Shown one piece after another: positions 5,367 through 6,453 of a stretch of 6,453 nucleotides of DNA. Under the pieces are notes generated by a model that was not told the DNA's origin, did not search any database, and saw nothing but the letters and a program-made list of their open reading frames with translations. The first letter of the stretch is position 1, and the number at the start of each line of letters is the position of its first letter. The position numbers and the translations under genes are program-made. Origin of the DNA: Candidatus Bathyarchaeota archaeon ex4484_135 (GTDB taxonomy: Archaea > Thermoproteota > Bathyarchaeia > EX4484-135); contig NJEJ01000057.1 in assembly GCA_002255025.1 (NCBI GenBank), positions 1 to 6,453 of the forward strand, in the 5' to 3' direction.

Positions 5367-6453
5367 CCCAATACGGGCCTTATGGGCTTTCCATCCACGT
5401 CCTCGGGCACCTCTATGCCGTAGTACTCCAGAACGGTCGGCATTACATCGTATATGCTTACCTCGCTCGGGGCCGAGTTGGAGGCCAAATCTGGCCCATA
5501 GGCTAAGAATATGCCGTAGGGCCTATGGGTACCCGTGGTCCTCGGGTCCGTGAAGTAAGGCCCCAGCAGGTAGGGGAAGCCGAGGCTTGGGTTGAACTCC
5601 ACCGAGCCGTCGTTGACTTCGAAGAGCACGTCGGGTGCCATGTGAAGATAGGGGCCGGAGTAGACTTCCTCACGCCGGTGGACCCTTATCCTCACGCCGT
5701 ACTCCTTGCCAGCGTCCAACAGGCACCCGATGACGGCCTCCCTGACCTCCTCGTACTTGGAGGCTGGCACCACGCCATCGGGCTCCCTATCGGCCAAGTT
5801 CAGGTAGACGTGGTTGAACACGGGCGTGTGAGCACAGCTGAAGGCGTACGTGCTCTTCCAATCTACGTGGGTTAGGGAAGCCATGTCGAAGTACTTGATC
5901 ACGCAGCTCCACAGCTTCCTCAGGCCCACGGCCTCGTTCGCCAGGGAATACAGGTTGTAGAAGATGCCTGCTTTCCCGAGGACGTTGTAGGCCAGGGCCA
6001 TGAGGTGGCATAGGGAAATAGTGGCCTGGGGCTTCAGGCCTTTCTTTATGCCCAGCAGGCCGTTCCTCCTCAGGCACTCGTTCGTGAAGAAAGTAGCTTC
6101 CTTAGGCCCGAAGCCGTGGTCAGATACCACGAGCGTGAGGCCCGGCCTAAAGGCCTCGATTACCTTGCTCACGAGGCCATCGAGCTCGAGCCAGTACCTG
6201 TTGAGCAGCTCTGCGACCTTCTCCTTACCAGCATCAGACGGATCAGAAGAAGGATCGACCAAGCTCCAGAGCGGGTGGAATATCCTGTCTGGCGTTGTGA
6301 AGACGAGGAAGAGGAAATCGGGCTCCATGAGCCTGATGAGCTTTAGGGCGAGCCGGGCCCTCCTCCTAGCCACTGTTATGGCATCCTTGACAAGATGTGC
6401 TTCGTCGAAGTAAGCCCATTCTATCACGTCGAGCCTGTAGTGCTTGAGTTCGC
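5363..6453 (-). CDS. Type I phosphodiesterase / nucleotide pyrophosphatase family protein (partial, 5' end beyond right edge)
   Basis: A metal-dependent phosphohydrolase of the alkaline phosphatase superfamily. The frame is open through the right edge: codons before the GTG at 6427 read ELKHYRLD without a stop and fit the protein, so that GTG is probably internal. The N-terminal part, which in the family holds the DG and nucleophile Thr/Ser motifs, lies outside the window. Counting from that GTG, metal-ligand motifs are TPDRIFHPLW (45-54; D47, H51), VSDHGFG (101-107; D103, H104) and TGTHRPYGIFLAYGPDL (298-314; H301), followed by SIYDVMPTVLEYYGIEVPED and the terminal DVDGKPIRPVLG. Archaeal members often act on nucleotide sugars, nucleotides or lipid-linked phosphodiesters; the substrate cannot be read here. 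No membrane helix shows in the visible part. It is transcribed toward the ribosomal cluster and its stop shares CTAG with that of uS17. Confidence 0.93.
   Translation of the reverse strand, partial: ELKHYRLDVIEWAYFDEAHLVKDAITVARRRARLALKLIRLMEPDFLFLVFTTPDRIFHPLWSLVDPSSDPSDAGKEKVAELLNRYWLELDGLVSKVIEAFRPGLTLVVSDHGFGPKEATFFTNECLRRNGLLGIKKGLKPQATISLCHLMALAYNVLGKAGIFYNLYSLANEAVGLRKLWSCVIKYFDMASLTHVDWKSTYAFSCAHTPVFNHVYLNLADREPDGVVPASKYEEVREAVIGCLLDAGKEYGVRIRVHRREEVYSGPYLHMAPDVLFEVNDGSVEFNPSLGFPYLLGPYFTDPRTTGTHRPYGIFLAYGPDLASNSAPSEVSIYDVMPTVLEYYGIEVPEDVDGKPIRPVLG

Noticed and set aside
5365..5390. AGCCC/GGGCT inverted repeat followed by TTT after uS17, resembling a terminator hairpin
   Set aside because: The stem is five pairs with a 14-base loop and only three T's, and it is coding sequence for the end of the phosphodiesterase. 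Archaeal terminators usually need longer T-runs.
6425..6427. GTG as the true start of the phosphodiesterase gene
   Set aside because: The frame continues upstream to the window edge with plausible protein sequence, and the visible part lacks the family's N-terminal nucleophile region, so the gene most likely begins outside the window.

Overview
The window looks like a piece of a hyperthermophilic archaeal chromosome, most likely from the Thermoproteota (crenarchaeal side). The evidence is the archaeal/eukaryote-type forms of uL22, uS3, uL29 and uS17, an archaeal RNase P protein (Rpp29), an archaeal SecY, short TATA-box promoters, ribosome binding sites of the GAGGTG/GGTGAT type, frequent GTG starts, and heavy use of AGG (Arg) and ATA (Ile) codons. 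I cannot name a genus. Nearly every base is coding; the only two sizeable gaps (about 90 and 130 bases) are divergent promoter regions.

Left block, minus strand (1-1354): a small protein with a YbjN/CesT-like fold pattern lies just upstream of secY, with 20 bases and a strong ribosome binding site between them. secY runs off the left edge after about 288 codons. Divergent from this pair, on the plus strand (1445-2500), is a complete radical SAM protein of the AmmeMemoRadiSam (AmrS) family with a C-terminal zinc ribbon.

Middle (2531-3217, minus strand): an unrecognised membrane protein with two transmembrane helices, a long proline-rich tail predicted to be cytoplasmic, and a basic C-terminal helix. 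Its 3' end faces that of amrS.

Right block, plus strand (3355-5366): a tight five-gene cluster, uL22 - uS3 - uL29 - Rpp29 (RNase P) - uS17, with one promoter in front, overlapping or nearly abutting genes, and a Shine-Dalgarno site inside the end of most upstream genes. This is an isolated fragment of the usual archaeal S10/spc superoperon. The genes normally before it (uS19, uL2 and others), normally after it (uL14 and others) and often inside it (aIF1/SUI1) are not here, and secY lies elsewhere on the other strand. The uS17 gene ends on the same CTAG as an oppositely oriented gene of the type I phosphodiesterase/alkaline phosphatase superfamily, which runs in from the right edge and lacks its N-terminal part.

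The genes serve translation (ribosomal proteins), tRNA 5' maturation (RNase P), protein export (SecY) and radical chemistry (AmrS). I see no mobile element, CRISPR array, tRNA, rRNA or defence system, and no convincing undescribed multi-gene system. The points most worth following up are the proline-rich membrane protein, the YbjN-like/secY pairing, and the break-up of the ribosomal superoperon.
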